Shown here: positions 1-13,200 of the stretch, piece by piece
How positions within the stretch are numbered: position 1 is the stretch's first letter
How the letters are laid out: every line of letters starts with the position of its first letter
From: Megaleporinus macrocephalus
Lineage: Eukaryota > Chordata > Actinopteri > Characiformes > Anostomidae
DNA: 64,000 nucleotides
Assembly (NCBI GenBank): GCA_021613375.1
Contig: CM038706.1
Location: forward strand, 18,605,366 to 18,669,365
Reading direction: 5' to 3'
Notes under the pieces: model-generated
What the model was told of the DNA's origin: nothing
Databases searched by the model: none
Seen by the model: only the letters and a program-made list of their open reading frames with translations
Program-made: the position numbers and the translations under genes

Positions 1-267
1 CTGTCTGTTTTTCTCTTTCTTTCGTCTCCTTGTCTCTCCACTGTGGCGTCAGCCCCTCTCTCTCTCCCCCCCGCTCTCTCTCCCACCACTCCTCAGAGGC
101 ACCACGACAACCCACTGCAAAATAGAGTAATTACACACAATCGACCGCTTTAAGCAGAGAGCGGGGGAGATAGACAGAGAAATGGACATGAATAAGGGAA
201 CGAGACACAACTGCAGGTAACGCCATACATAACATCAAAGCTGTTCTAAAAGCAGGTACTGAGAGAG

Positions 268-305
<38 letters not shown>

Positions 306-560
306 CAGTCAGTAGGTCACGCCACATAGCACTTCAAAGCTTCTGGTCAGGAAGAGAGAGGGAGAGAGAGAGTAAGAGATGGAAAGAATGAGAGGAAGAG
401 GGGAAGAGAAGGATAAATGAACACAGAAAGAGAGAGAGACACCAGTCTACAGGTAACGCCACACACAGCACATCAAAGCCTCTGAAATTACAGCCTCATT
501 GCGGGTGACGCCACAGTGTGGCCACAACTTCAGACACAGCTCCTACTAGCAGAAAAACAC
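1..560. repeat. GA-rich tract with spaced copies of an ACGCCACA...TCAAAGC motif
   Basis: A (AG)n-rich region (pure run about 277-305) is interrupted by imperfect copies of one roughly 35-base motif, reading like caggtaacgccacacacagc then acatcaaagc. Copies lie near 214-247, 313-346 and 450-482, with a shorter one near 504-520. It looks like a degenerate tandem repeat with units near 100-135 bp. The start may extend beyond the window. Confidence 0.55.
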
Positions 561-1465
561 ATCAGCTCACAGCTACAACAACAAACACCTCTACAAGCAC
601 TAATGTGAGGACTGAATAACACCAAACTGAAACTAAAACTGCAAACTATATAGAAGAAAACATGTTATGTATATTCAAGACAAATATTTTAGGCTATAGA
701 AATGGATATTCTAGTGACGTTACTATATTATATTAGCAATATACTGTATGTACAGCCATATGCTATGGTCAGGACAGGTTTTGTTGATTTTTGATGTTGA
801 AGTGCAAAATCTTAAATATAGTATTTATTCTGCTAGAGTTTAACATATTGGGGAAAATCAACAAAATATGTACCATAACTTTTGCACAAGCCACAATTTG
901 TGTTGTTCTTTCATTATATTAAATTCAGCAGTATCCTATTTTACTTGCATTAGTATAAAGTGTGTTCTCTGGAGAAGATGTGACTTATTTTTAATTAAGA
1001 ATTTCAAATAACATGTCATTTTACCAGAGGCATGTAAGATTTGCATACAGCTATACACATAAAAAGCTATGTAATAAATATTAATAAATATATATATATA
1101 TAAGTTCTTGGTTGTATTGCCTTTACTTTTAAGGTTCAGTCTAAATGTGATAATCTCTGTGTAATTAGACATGTTCCCTGTAGAGTTGTAAGTGTAGCTC
1201 AAAGAAAAACTGTCCACTAATTAAAATCTCAGGTCAAGGGTTGTCTACAGTCTGGAGACGGGTTAGACAGGGGTCAAAGGTCTCTAGGGGCACTGGGTTT
1301 AGTAACAGATTAAAACCCACTGTGGTGTAAAGGTAATATAATGTTCTAAAATATAGTTGAATAGTCTTATGAGTCCAACACTAAATCAGAATCAGTACCA
1401 AAACAGTTCTAAGATCTGATTGGCTGAGCCACATTCAAAGCCATTGTAAAAGACTCAATATACAC
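561..1465. other. AT-rich DNA, no gene seen
   Basis: Unique-looking AT-rich sequence with a short (TA)n near 1085-1103. Open frames here are short and have no recognisable protein. Confidence 0.5.
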
Positions 1466-1469
1466 TTAT

Positions 1470-2235
1470 TGTCTAACAAAATCAAACAAATCAGATCTCT
1501 CTGTGTCTCAGGTCTGTGTCTCTTAATTCATTTCTCTAATCTCTGTATCTTTAAATTGCTCTTATATCTATTCCTCTCTTACTCTAACTCTCAACTCTGT
1601 ATCTGTCTTTCTCAACTGTCTGTCTGTCTGTCGGTCTCTCTCTCCCTTAACTTTACATCTCTGTTTTTTCAATTTCATTTAACTCCCTTTTATTTCTCCC
1701 TCAATTGCATATGTCTCTTCATTTTTCTCTTTCTTTCTCAACTCTCTGTCACTGCACTTTGTCTGGTTGTCTTTCTAACAAAATCTAACGAATCATCTCT
1801 TTTTCTCATTTCTGTCTTGCCATTGTCTCGCCCTCAACTACTCTCTCTGTGTCTCTCTCAACACCTTAACTTTTCTGTCTCTCGCAACATATAATTGCAT
1901 GCAAGGTGTGATTGTGTCTCAATCTGAACTTCATTACTTTGTCTTTCTATCACCCTTGTCTCTGATTGTCTCTCTATAAAACTTTGTCATTGAGTCCCTC
2001 ACTGTCAAATCTATGTCCCTGTATCTGTTTTTTCACCTCTTTTTCATCTCTACATCTTCCTCAACTCTACACCTTTCTCTACACTGTCTCTCTCACAAAT
2101 GGTCTTTCTCTGATTCTCTGTCTTAACCATATTTCTGTCTTTCTCTCAGTCACATATCTCCCTTTCTTTGTCTTTCTCTCTCTCTTATCTCTACCATTCT
2201 GTCTTTCTCTCTCTTTCTCTGTCAGTATGCTGTAG
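1470..2235. repeat. pyrimidine-rich (CTCTGT/TCTC) low-complexity tract
   Basis: About 750 bases of strongly C/T-biased sequence built from ctctgtctctc- and tcaactctctgt-like words on the + strand. The bias keeps some frames open but gives only Leu/Ser/Cys-rich translations, so it is not coding. Confidence 0.7.
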
Positions 2236-2280
2236 TGTTGAGCAGCTGATGTCTTTGCTCTTGCTGACTCACAGTGAGCA

Positions 2281-2283
<3 letters not shown>

Positions 2284-2311
<28 letters not shown>

Positions 2312-2312
2312 G
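2284..2312. repeat. (GT)n microsatellite
   Basis: An uninterrupted run of about 14 GT units. Confidence 0.9.
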
Positions 2313-2419
2313 AGGGTTTCCCACTGTCTCAGTCTCTGGCTCTCTGACACTCTGGCTCTCCATCTTAGAGGAATAATAGTTGGGATAAACTTGGAGAGAT
2401 AGAGAAAAGTTGATTTTCC

Positions 2420-5400
2420 ACAATCATATATCAAACGGCGCAGCCCTGCAATAAAATACACGCATGCCATCACTGATAGTGCAAAGATATGAAAGAGCAT
2501 GGAAAACTTTATTAAACAGAAGAAAGAAGGCTAAATGAAAAAGCCTTATGATTAAACTAGACAGTCTTAGTAAGACTAAATCTTTATTTCTATCATATGA
2601 TAATAGGACCTGTCGAGTCTACGACTCCATAAAAAAGGCTCCACTTTTCACCCACCACAAATTGGTCTCACACTGCGTCATGATTTAGCGGCTCCGTTAA
2701 AATAATCAGAAACAGATCTCGCTCTCGCTCTCTATGTAGAGGGATGAAGATAGACAGAGTAAAAACAGGAAAAAAGCTGGAAACTGACAGTGGAAAATGT
2801 GCCTGGTCATGACGTTATAAACAAGCAATAATTTAATGATGAGGCAGTTAATTGGTGGTTAAGATTAAATGTGTAGTTTTTCCATTTTTTCATACTTTGT
2901 TTTTGGATGAGCATAGACTGTCGAGCAGATTAGTATCACATTAAGCTTAATGACTCACAGATTATTAAGCTAATTTCCCACTGTGCTGTCACCGAGACAT
3001 AATTATTTGTCCCATGCACAAGCAATAGTAGCTAAATCTCGAGATTCAGCCAGATGGCTCAAACATTGAAACCATCCTTCCTTTGGTACTGAGACTGTAG
3101 AAACACAGCACATGATCAGAATCCAATAAGGGCTTCATAAAAATTAAAAGCTGGTTGAAAAAATTAGGTGCTGATATGGTACTGAGAGATTCCACACAGA
3201 GGGGTTTTGGCCGAGAGAAAGCTGTGATTGATTTTACGAGGGAGCCACTTCGCCAGTTCAAAAGCCAGAGATGGAGTCTCCAGCCATCGTCAGCCTGTCA
3301 ACACAGACGCAGAGCAAACGCACACCGACATTCATCAATCTACTCCAGCAATCACCCCCATATTCCCCCCGCATCCTCCCCAGAGCTCAGCGAGAGCCAC
3401 ACAGGACAACACAGACGCACGCGTAGGGGGTGAGAGACAGACTGACTGACAGCCAGAGACAGACTAAGAAACATGCAGCTATGCACAGCAGCTTTCCTGG
3501 GTCATGAACCTTCATTAGAAAGTGAGAGCGTGAGGGGAGGAAGACAGAGAGGTGGGTGTGATGATGAGATGAATAAAGATGAAAGAGAGTTCGGAGTTAA
3601 AAAGAGGGGATTATTGTCATGTGGAGTCCAGCTGTGCACTATTCATATCCTACAGATGAGTGCAGTAGTTCCTGCATTAAATTTACATTATAAACCACAA
3701 CAGCTCACTCAGAATAGCATTAACGATGAGGATCAGCTTTGCAGCATCTAGGGACAGCACAGACTAATTGACTAGTAGACCTGTCAACTTTACTGCTCAG
3801 CGATGGCGCTTTAAGCTTGATGTTGACTAGCTGTTCATCACATGAGTATAAGCAACAAGGACCCATCAGAGGGGTCCATATCTCTGGTTTCCTGAAGGTT
3901 TGCTGTTCCATCCTAGACACATATCATGCTTTCTTGACCTGGTAGGAACGGATTCAGCCTAACATTTTTCAACCGCTCTACAGTGCTCTAAAGATCAGAT
4001 CTTGAAGGTCATTATCTCCAGCTTCCAGAATACTACAACAGAAAAAGTCATCTGTCAATGGAGAGGAGCTATAATGCCCTATAATCCTGCAAAGTTTGAA
4101 GTTGCTCTAAATTTCTCTGGCTCTCTTCTGGGCTCCACCACGGGCGAGCGTCTCGGCAAGGCCACCAAGGGTGCACCAAAGATGTATACACATTTGTAAG
4201 ATTCTGGGGTCCTCTTGTGCTCTGAAGGCCAGCGGTGCAATCCAGGGCTCACTGGAAAGGGCACGACACGCTCTACTGACCTGTGGAGTTTGTCATGGGT
4301 TGGATTTGTAAAGTTGCTTGTTGCAAAGCATTTCCTTCCCCTGTGGTTTTATTCTTCATGTCATCAGGGATTAGGCAATATTGACTAAAAAATCTGAAGT
4401 CGTGCCCCTACCACCCCTAAGGCCTGATCTGATTCACATGTTTTAAAGTAGGGACCGGAGTCTGGGTCAATGCAACATATTATGTATATCCTCATCCCAC
4501 ACATTCTATAGATGTGGCTTTGAGTGCCCTCTGTAAAGCTACACTGTGTACATGTATGTACTCTCTGGTGGAAACGTGTAATTGCATGCAACGTGCAGAT
4601 AAACATTTTGCAATCTCGTTGTGCTTTGGATCCCCCTCAATGATTGCAAAAGTGTGTTGACAGAGTGTTCCAAGAGAACTCAGTCAAAACTTGGTGAAGG
4701 ACATGTCTGCTGAGGATGTCAGTGAATTACCCACTATTGTCATCATATCTTCATGTTGATTTTGCATGTAAGACCTAAACAATCTATACGTATGAGGTTA
4801 ACACAACCTGATCCAAGAAACTCCACCCCATGCTTGCAGTGCTATAGAAGAACGACTTTTGGTTGCTTTAAGAACCTTTCATTTTTCTTAGAACCATGAG
4901 CTCAGTTTAAAGACAACTCAGGGACTGTATTCACTAATTCTCTCCGAGTATGAGTGGTGATTTAGGATCTGTTCCTGGCGGTGTGGTTAAAGTAAATAAA
5001 AGAGGAGATTAACACTCCTACTGTGAGAAGCTTTGTGAATATGGGTGCTGCACACATATTTGCCATTTCGTTCTTTACACTTAAACTGCCTGTCAAAAGT
5101 TTGGTCATGGCCAAATTGACTAGGCTGTGCAGCATAAGTCCTCACAAACACTGTGGGCCTCACAGCTTTGGGCTGATTACCTCACTTATTTATGTCTTAT
5201 CATGAGATAGAGTGGTAAGAGTGGGCCGGGGACAGATGACGTATAGAATATCTAGTTCATGCAGTGTTAAGATGTATGTTTTCTTTATGCAGAGTTGCTG
5301 AATTTCACATGGTTGGACACACAGCTTCACTGTGCAGATACACTTCAAATGAAAGTGAATGTCCAACCAACCTACACGCTCAGAACCAACTTGCAAGTGG

Positions 5401-5440
5401 TGGTTGGACCTCAGAACTGTAATTGAGGTCTCCTTCATCT
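2420..5440. other. intergenic DNA, no gene recognised
   Basis: Mixed-composition sequence without a clear repeat or gene. The stretch 4000-4270 is less AT-rich and has an open frame containing GSLLGSTTGERLGKATKG, but no family is recognised and no splice or start context supports it. Confidence 0.4.
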
Positions 5441-5446
5441 TTCCCC

Positions 5447-7000
5447 TCCAGTTTCTCCTCCATCCTTCAGCCTTTTTAACTGAAATCCATCATCCTTAAA
5501 TGTACCATAGAATGTTAATTCAGCAATTGATGTGACTGTGAAAGAAAGTATGTGACTTTGTTTAGGGAAAAAATGTGATGCAGTTTTCTATGTCCATTTA
5601 CAACCCTTGAATGAACCAGCCATTCTCTGCTTTTTAATGAGCTCATGAATAATTTGATGAGCTCTGATTTAATTCACTAATTTACAGCAAGATGATAGCA
5701 CAGAAGCAACATATAAAAATAGACACAGGCAGGAAAGTAAAGGGACCCTCTGTGTAATAAGCTGGATCATAAAACTATTTAGCTAGCTATGCTTACATAG
5801 TTACATTGAGCAAGCAAGTAGTTAATGTTTCTATTATAACTACTTGCTTTCAACCGTGACACTGACACAAAGTAAAGTTTTTTTTCTTATTTTAGATTAA
5901 TCCCAGAGGGAAATTCAAGATCTTGGCCTTTAACCCACCTGTGCAATGAATCACTCACATACTAGTGAATAGACACACTAGTGGGCAGTGAGCACACTTG
6001 CCCGGAGCGGTGCGCAGCCCTACCACAGGGCCTACAGGGAGCAGTCAGGGTTTAGGTGTCTTGCTCAAGGGCACTTCAGTCGTGTTCTGTTGGTTGATGG
6101 GATCAAACCATCTGATCACAAGGCTGGTTCCCTAACCTCCAGCCCACAACTGCCCCAAGTTGTTACTTGCGTCCAGTTTAACATGATCTGCTTCGACCAG
6201 CAAACAGTGATAAAGTCACACTGCGTGGCTGCTACTTCATAGCTGCTGTGGAGGTTGTAAGGGTAATAAAGGTGGAACTGCCAGGATCTTGTTAAAGATG
6301 TAGAAGATTAAGTTGGTTTCTGCCCCAGCTTAATTAAAAAAAATGCTGCTGCAGTTACATTTTAGTGCTGGTACAAGTTGTAGCATTAAAGGTGAAACTT
6401 TCAATTAATAAGCTGGCAAATACTAAGCCAACTTTAGCCTCACTTAAAGGTAAACAGACAAGTTGGTTGTTTGGAAAAGGTCAACATCACCTTCCCAGAG
6501 TGGAACGGTAGATTTCTCCACATAGTCCACCGTTTTTATTGCTGTTGCTTTATTCTAGTGTTTTTGTGGGGTTAGAATGAAAGCTGGTATATGTATATTT
6601 TATGTAAATATTATTATAAATATGTAAATACTATTGAGTAAAGTCTGTTGCAAGACTGTTTCAAGTTACGGTGATTGGACCTAAAAAGTGTAGGTCCAAA
6701 AAATTTCTCCTCCATCCTTTAGCCTTTTCAAATGAAACCTACATAGAAGGTATGTGACTTTAGCTGGGGTGAAAATGGACAGATGCAATGTTTTATGCTC
6801 TTTTTATGCCCATCTACAATAAAACAAGCTGTTCTCCATATCTGGTGAGCACATAAATAAATTGACTAGCTCGGCTCTGATTTGCTAGCCTACAGTTAGC
6901 CACTGTTGAAAAAGAACCTCATTGCAATCATCAACATTGGGTGTTACATAACAGTCGAAGATTTTTACAAAAGCAGCATTCGAATTTGAAGAAGGAACAG
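5447..7000. repeat. interspersed repeat family with related copies at 29943-31150
   Basis: Two related blocks (about 5447-5860 and 6697-6905) both begin ttctcctccatccttyagcc and share the words tatgtgacttt, gtgagctcatgaataa-type and ctctgattt-type. The same words occur in reverse complement at 30740-31110. A second shared block (6400-6540, aagctggcaaatactaagcc and gtggaacggtag) matches 30255-30480 reversed. A degraded terminal motif ttaaatgtaccatagaatg occurs at about 5496. I read this as rearranged or nested copies of one transposon-like family of unknown class. Confidence 0.55.
5895..6165 (-). mobile_element. degraded tRNA-derived SINE (reverse orientation)
   Basis: Read on the minus strand, this contains the same landmarks as the better copy at 29169-29486: a purine-rich tRNA-like head near 6120-6160, a segment corresponding to 'cccttgagcaagrcacctaa', the 'ctgcgcaccgctccgggcaagtgtgctcactgcccactagtg' part at 5975-6020, and a tail near 5900-5950. 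Divergence is high, so it is an old copy. Confidence 0.7.
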
Positions 7001-9570
7001 CAGTGTTTGAGTTTCACAGTATGTCAGTTCTATGTTTGAGAACTCTCCTTGTTTCAATATGCTAACGTTAATACAGTTTATCATTCTTTTCCACCCTGTG
7101 TTTTCACATATATGATTTCAGTTCATTAAATTGTTGATAACTTCAGTAACTTCAGTAGTTTAGAATAGAAAAGAAATGTTTCACATCAACAGACTCTTTA
7201 AGTCTAGCTGTAGGTGATAAAAATAATAACTAAGTAAAGGACATCTCATTTGCCAAGCACCAATTCCAATGTCTTTACATGTTATCTTTACTTCCCATCC
7301 CTCGTGTGCTCAGACGAAAGAGCTTAGATGTAAGGAAAGGGTGCAAGGAGAGGAAATAAGGAAGCAGAATTAAAGACATGAGTTCCATCTCATGACTATA
7401 TCTCCTGCACCTCTGGCTTTTCATGTCACTGGCACAGGAGAGAATGTGAACAATGTGGAGTGGAAAAAGAGTAATGAGAATTTTTCCTGGAGCAAAGTGA
7501 GGCTTTAGAAGGTTCCACAGCTCAGTTACTGACATGCTGAAGTTCAAGTTCTTCTCTGGTTTAACTTGTCAAAATACACAATCTTTTAGAATATAAGCAT
7601 CTTTTTTATCAAAGATTTTATCTATTAAATAGGGCAAGCTTCACTCCATTCTCACTCTGTCCACTAGAAATTTCTGTCAGCTCACTAAATTTGGGAACTC
7701 TGTCATGCTGTGTTATTTTTTTATATATAGCATATGTAAACTCTGGTGGTGATCAGTGTGAAGTATTCAGGTAAATACCTTAATTTGATACCTATACCTA
7801 TTGTTTAAAAGGGATTCTAATAATTTGGATTGATGAGTGTAACACACACATTAACACTGTACAGTGACTATTTGCCAGTTCCAACAACCTACTGATTAGG
7901 CTGCAGCTTATATTCACACCCAGCGATGTGTTTAGAACCTCCCAGAAGAATAAAGTTACCTTTTTCCTCACTAAACTGAACCACATACTGGACATCAAAA
8001 CAACATCGGTTGATTCCTCTGTCATGCGTGCGCTGCAAGATCACCGAAGGCTCCTCAGCCAATCAGATCTGTGCACATTGGGGCGTGCGGCGCACACAGG
8101 CGAGGTACGAAGCGAGAAGCAGCAGAGAATAAAGCGAGTCAGAAAGAATAACGTAAAACCAGAAAAGTTAACAGTGAAACTGACTGTTTAACAGGAAGGG
8201 TTATGTAATGGACTCGCTCATCTAGTTTTGGAGAATACCGCTAAATTAAACCAACATGTCAATCTGTGAAGCTCGTTTTATTTACTTTCTCTATAAATAA
8301 ACACTTTAGGATGCACTTAGCATGTTGTTTTTTTATGTAGCCCTTGTTTTTACTTGAAGTAAAGAAAAAAACATTTATTTGGAGCTTTAGAAGTATTTAA
8401 TTTAATTTAGCATTTAAACAGTAAATTTACTGAAATATACTGATAGGTTTGTATTTCAGGTGTTGATGGTATAAGATGCTGATACTAGGTAACTTCAATA
8501 TACAGGATACACCACTAAATCATAACACAAGTTAGAAATGATGACGGTCCGGACCTTGGCCTAAGGAAATCTCTCCTAGGTGAACCTTACTGAACTCTAT
8601 CAGTACTGTCCTTCAGTAGGTAAGTTCACTATATTTAGATAGCTGAGCATTTTGCTCAGTGATAGGTGGAGTGACAGTCAATTTTATTTTTCCACCTGCT
8701 GGTGCACTGTGATCAAAAATCAGATGTTTTCTGGTTGCAGACAAGTCAAACAAAAAAACAAGAATTTTGTTAAATATATTGAGCCATGCCTAATGTACGT
8801 AGAGGCACACAATGGAAAAAATGATTAATTTCAGGATTAATTTAATTTTTGTTGATTTGTATTTTTCAATATCATTTGAACACAGCAGTTTACATTTTGT
8901 GATGAATGCATGAGTAAAAATGCTTCAAAAGTCAAGTAGGTTGTTCCCCTCTCCTGCAATGTTTTTTAGACAGCATTTAGACATAACATAACATACAGTA
9001 TATCAAATACAGGGAAAATGGCATTATTCTTAAAGTAGTACTGCCATAAATATTTTCCCAAATATTGACATGTACTTTCTTTTTCTCAGCATATGCCTAG
9101 TTAATCTTCAAAGTGTTAATTAACATAAATATTAACATAAATGTCTCTAAACTTTTGACATATGTTGCATAAATCCTGTCTCTTCTCAAAGCACACACAC
9201 AGCACTGAAGGCCAACAATATGGAGAAGAGTAAAATGTGTCTTAAGCATGAAAAACTGCTCCTCATTGTTTGAGAAGATATAATATCTGTGGTTGGAGGT
9301 CTAGAACCATGCTGAGGTGAACAGATTTGCCTTAAGATTCACATCGCTGTAGCAAAGACATACACGTCTGCCCGACACATACACACACACACACATGCTG
9401 ACATTTCCCTCTGCCTGTACAGCACCCGCAGCACAGTAGCTGCTCTTCTTACCAGCTTCAATCTTTTCATTTATCATGCCCAAATTCTATGTTACATAAG
9501 AAAGATCATCCACGACATTCACTCAGACGTGAGGCAGTAAAGCTGCGTACAGTTACACATGATTGTGTGT
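7001..9570. other. intergenic AT-rich DNA, nothing recognised
   Basis: No coding exon, RNA gene or clear repeat was recognised. The segment 8000-8190 is locally GC-richer but has no identifiable content. Confidence 0.4.
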
Positions 9571-9572
9571 TT

Positions 9573-9606
<34 letters not shown>
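9565..9606. repeat. (GT)n microsatellite
   Basis: A run of tgtgtttgtgtgtttg leads into about 15 uninterrupted GT units. Confidence 0.85.
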
Positions 9607-9607
<1 letters not shown>

Positions 9608-10084
9608 GTATTTTTGACATTTCCATAAATCAGTCTAACTGTCCTGCTGTGGTTTCAGAGCAGTCTTGGATGAGACGTTGTTAATGCCACACACACTCTT
9701 CTCTAGAGGGTGCTACATTACACTTCCAGTAAAACTTATCCACACACACTTACACACCACAGACACCCCCGGATGGACACACACACAAACACTTTCTCTA
9801 TTATTGTGTTGTACAGTAGACAGTAAATATTCTACACCTAGTCAACCCTGAACACTTCACTCAAGAAAGCCCCCCACTTCTCCCTCTAGTGGTCAAACTA
9901 AAAACTACAAAAAGCACAACAGAGTAACAGCAGGTCAAGAAACTTTGAAGCTTTTGTTGGTTTCGATGTCTACCTTCTTCTTATTCTGTTTAAAAATTGG
10001 GTTTGAAACAAAACGAAGCAAGAAAATATCATCCAGGAAGAAAAACTTGATTAAAGACCTAACGTCTGATTTGCACACTACCGC

Positions 10085-10276
10085 CAATTATTTATTATTC
10101 TCTGTCTGTACTGTGTTGTGTTGTCTGTCCGCACTTGTTTGTTTGTGTTGCACTTGTGTCTTGTATGCACTGTCTATGTTGCACCATGGACCTGGAGGAA
10201 CGTTGTTTCGTTTCACTGTGTACTCTGTATGTAGTTGAAATGAAAATAAAACCCACTTGACTTGACTTGACTTGAT
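10085..10276 (+). mobile_element. LINE 3' tail ending in (TTGAC)n
   Basis: The sequence runs from ctctgtctgtactgtgttg, through caccatggacctggagga, acgttgtttcgtttcactg and gaaatgaaaataaaaccca, to three cttga units. This is the familiar 3' end of an L2/Rex-like fish LINE: a short repeated pentamer tail after a polyadenylation-like AATAAA. No reverse transcriptase frame remains upstream. Confidence 0.7.
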
Positions 10277-10279
10277 TAC

Positions 10280-13200
10280 CTACCAACATAACAGTGACAG
10301 TGAAATCAACCAATCATATTTTAATTTCTGAAGAGGAGGATAAAACTTTTGGAGAAAAAAATGTCCCTCTAGGCTCCATGTTTTATTTGAAGCCTGTAAC
10401 AGACGTATATTTTTCCCTGTATGTAGAAGGTTTACAGTGACTCAGTACAGAGCCCTGAAATGCTCTGAGGTACCAATCACTGATGCTCTGCACTTCTTTA
10501 AATTTAGAAAAACGTTGCCTAAGCGACTGTGTCTAAAGAGGTGTGTATGTGTGTAAACGAGTTATTTTGTTAGGCTACCACTTGGATTCGCAGACAGTGA
10601 AGTATCTAGCGATGTGCGCTACAGTCGCAACTCTGTGATCAAAGATTTTGTCACTAAACCTGTATCTGAGGGCCTGTGCTGCATTTGGGTACCCAAACTA
10701 AACAGACCCAGGAACTCACCTAGACAAAGTTAAGGGCTCAGATTTGTAAACATATTGTGCTTTACCCTACTGCCAGGTGAAAAACACCACTAGATACTTC
10801 ACTGACTGCAAGTCCGAGTGGAAGCCTGACTGATGCATGACATGAGTCACTGTAAATCTGCTACAAGGCAAAATATATATGTTTGTTACAAGCTTCCAAT
10901 AAAACATGGACCATCTTTTGGGTTCAATCTGCATTTTAATCTTGAACAGCCAAAAAATGTCCACGTGAATAAGAGTAAGCTTAGTGCTAACATACTGTTA
11001 GCATCATAAGAAGCCTAAGATGAAATTAACATTATAATTGAAGTTTTTCGTCTTTCTGACATTCATGGGCCAAACTGAGGGCCGAGCACTTTTTACTCCT
11101 TACATTTTAAACATAGTCTCGTTACTCCTATTTAATTTTCGGCTTGTTTTCATCCATGTACATTTACATTCCAATAAAGGTTTTTGATAACATGAAGTTT
11201 GACTTCTTGCACCATTACAATACTTATAGACAACTAGTCATCATATCTTCTGCTCCATGAAATACGTTAATGCTCAGTAGTACACAGATATGCTTCTTTA
11301 ACATATTTACATTGTACTAAACTACATTAATTTTCAATGGGCGTACATGCGGCTGAAACAGGAAGCCTAGCGCATCCCAAATTTATCAACATTAACATTT
11401 TAAAATAACATTATAGTCATTATGGCTTTTAAAAGAATGGGTTTTTTTGGGAGGTGGGCTAGTGCATTATAGACACTTGTGGTGCGGCCTAAGCTTTTGT
11501 CCTTACATTACTTTTACTTTTATACTTTAAATAGTTTTGAAAGCAGTACCTTTATATTTTACCTTTATACTTCACCTTGTACAGAAGTATTTTTAAACCC
11601 TAGTATCTATACTTCTACCTGAGTAATGAAAGTAAATACTTTTGACACCTTTGCTACTTTGTTTGGCGTCACGAACAAATATTCAACGCCAAGTATTTTT
11701 TCAAGCAAAGTGCATAATATTATTAAACTGGAAGTACTGCCTTTTCTCACATATTCCTCATTTTATTAAACAGAAGCATATTAAAAACAAAGCTGCACAT
11801 AATAGGAACCCTACAATAACACCTAATTCATAGATGTTGCTCCTCATCACTATGCTTAGCTCAGTTTCTAATGTTTTTTTAACAACATCTGCAGTAAATA
11901 GCTTGGGGAGCCCAATCTCTGTCATATAAGTGGCATTCCCATGTCAGCATCACCCTCTGGATCTCCAAACACCAAGAGAAAAGCAGGGCTTCTTAAGTAA
12001 TTAAGGCAAGAAGAACTCCACAATCACTTCCTGCCACATCTGAGCAGGGAGGAAACAGTGAACAGCTGGCCAGTTCTGTTCGTTAAGCTAACGAGTGTTT
12101 TCTCTTGTTTATCATATTTAGCGTTACTGTTCGCCCAATCATCATCCACTTGAGACTAATTAAACATGTCAACAAGCAACTCAGCCGTCAGTAAATAACG
12201 CCAGGTGAAGAAGCAGTTATTATTCATTTGAGAGCAGCACTCAGAGTACCAAATCACTCTCTTACACACGTACACAAACACACACACACATACCTTTAGA
12301 CGCAGTCTGTTAGACACATTTTTTTTTTTATTTAAAGGAGAGCAGAGCATCAGTGGTTGATACCTTAGACATCAATAGAATGCTTTAGATGCATATTTTC
12401 AAACAGATATGGCAGCTGAACGTAAATACTAAAGTGTGTGTACAAAAGAATGTTAAAAAAGCATTACACATGCATGACATAAAAGCAAACCTATATGGTA
12501 TTTTCATGGCATCCTAATTTATTTACATTAAAACTACAAGTAAAAAAAAACAACTCTGTTCTATAAGTGCGTACAGCAGATGGGCTGTTTGTGTACTGAA
12601 GCTCAGATGCATAAATTCTAAGTGCCATTTACAGGCAAATCAATTAATCCTTTCTAGCATGTGGAACCTGAAGCATGTCTAAATGGGCCAAGTGGCTGGA
12701 AATGGCCATGAAGAGGGTGACAGCCACTTTTAAAAAGGTGGAGGAGCATGACCTCGTTGTAGAGTGTTTTCATGGCTCTGACCTGAGGGCACAACGGTGC
12801 TGAAAGTGGCTGTAAGAAAACAACATTGCACGAGCAGAGGAGGGGGCGGAGATGAAAGAGAAAGCTGAACATGGGCATGTGCTCACTACTGATTGGGCTG
12901 TATTTATTTCATTAGTTTTATTTCTTTCCCAGTCAAATGCTGTAGACAAACATATGTCAATGCCAAATGTAAACTGAAAGATAAAACTAAAATCTATATT
13001 CATGGTATATTATGCATATAGTGGTGGCCAGTCGGGTGTCTGTGGTTAAATTCTAGAGTGGCCATGGGCGACTCTGACCACCCCTTGGCCATGTCTCTGA
13101 CCGAACCTTAACATTTGGAGAAAAAACATTTACACATTTGCGCTGTAAAAAAAGGCTATTTAAACAATTCTCAACTGAAAGCCTATATAAACAACTAAGT

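Noticed and set aside
1469..2235. Open frames of 89-141 codons in the CT-rich tract
   Set aside because: Pyrimidine bias alone explains the absence of stops, and the translations are Leu/Ser/Cys strings.
4002..4264. Possible exon or processed pseudogene around GSLLGSTTGERLGKATKG
   Set aside because: No family is recognised, no convincing splice sites are present, and frames on both strands are equally open.
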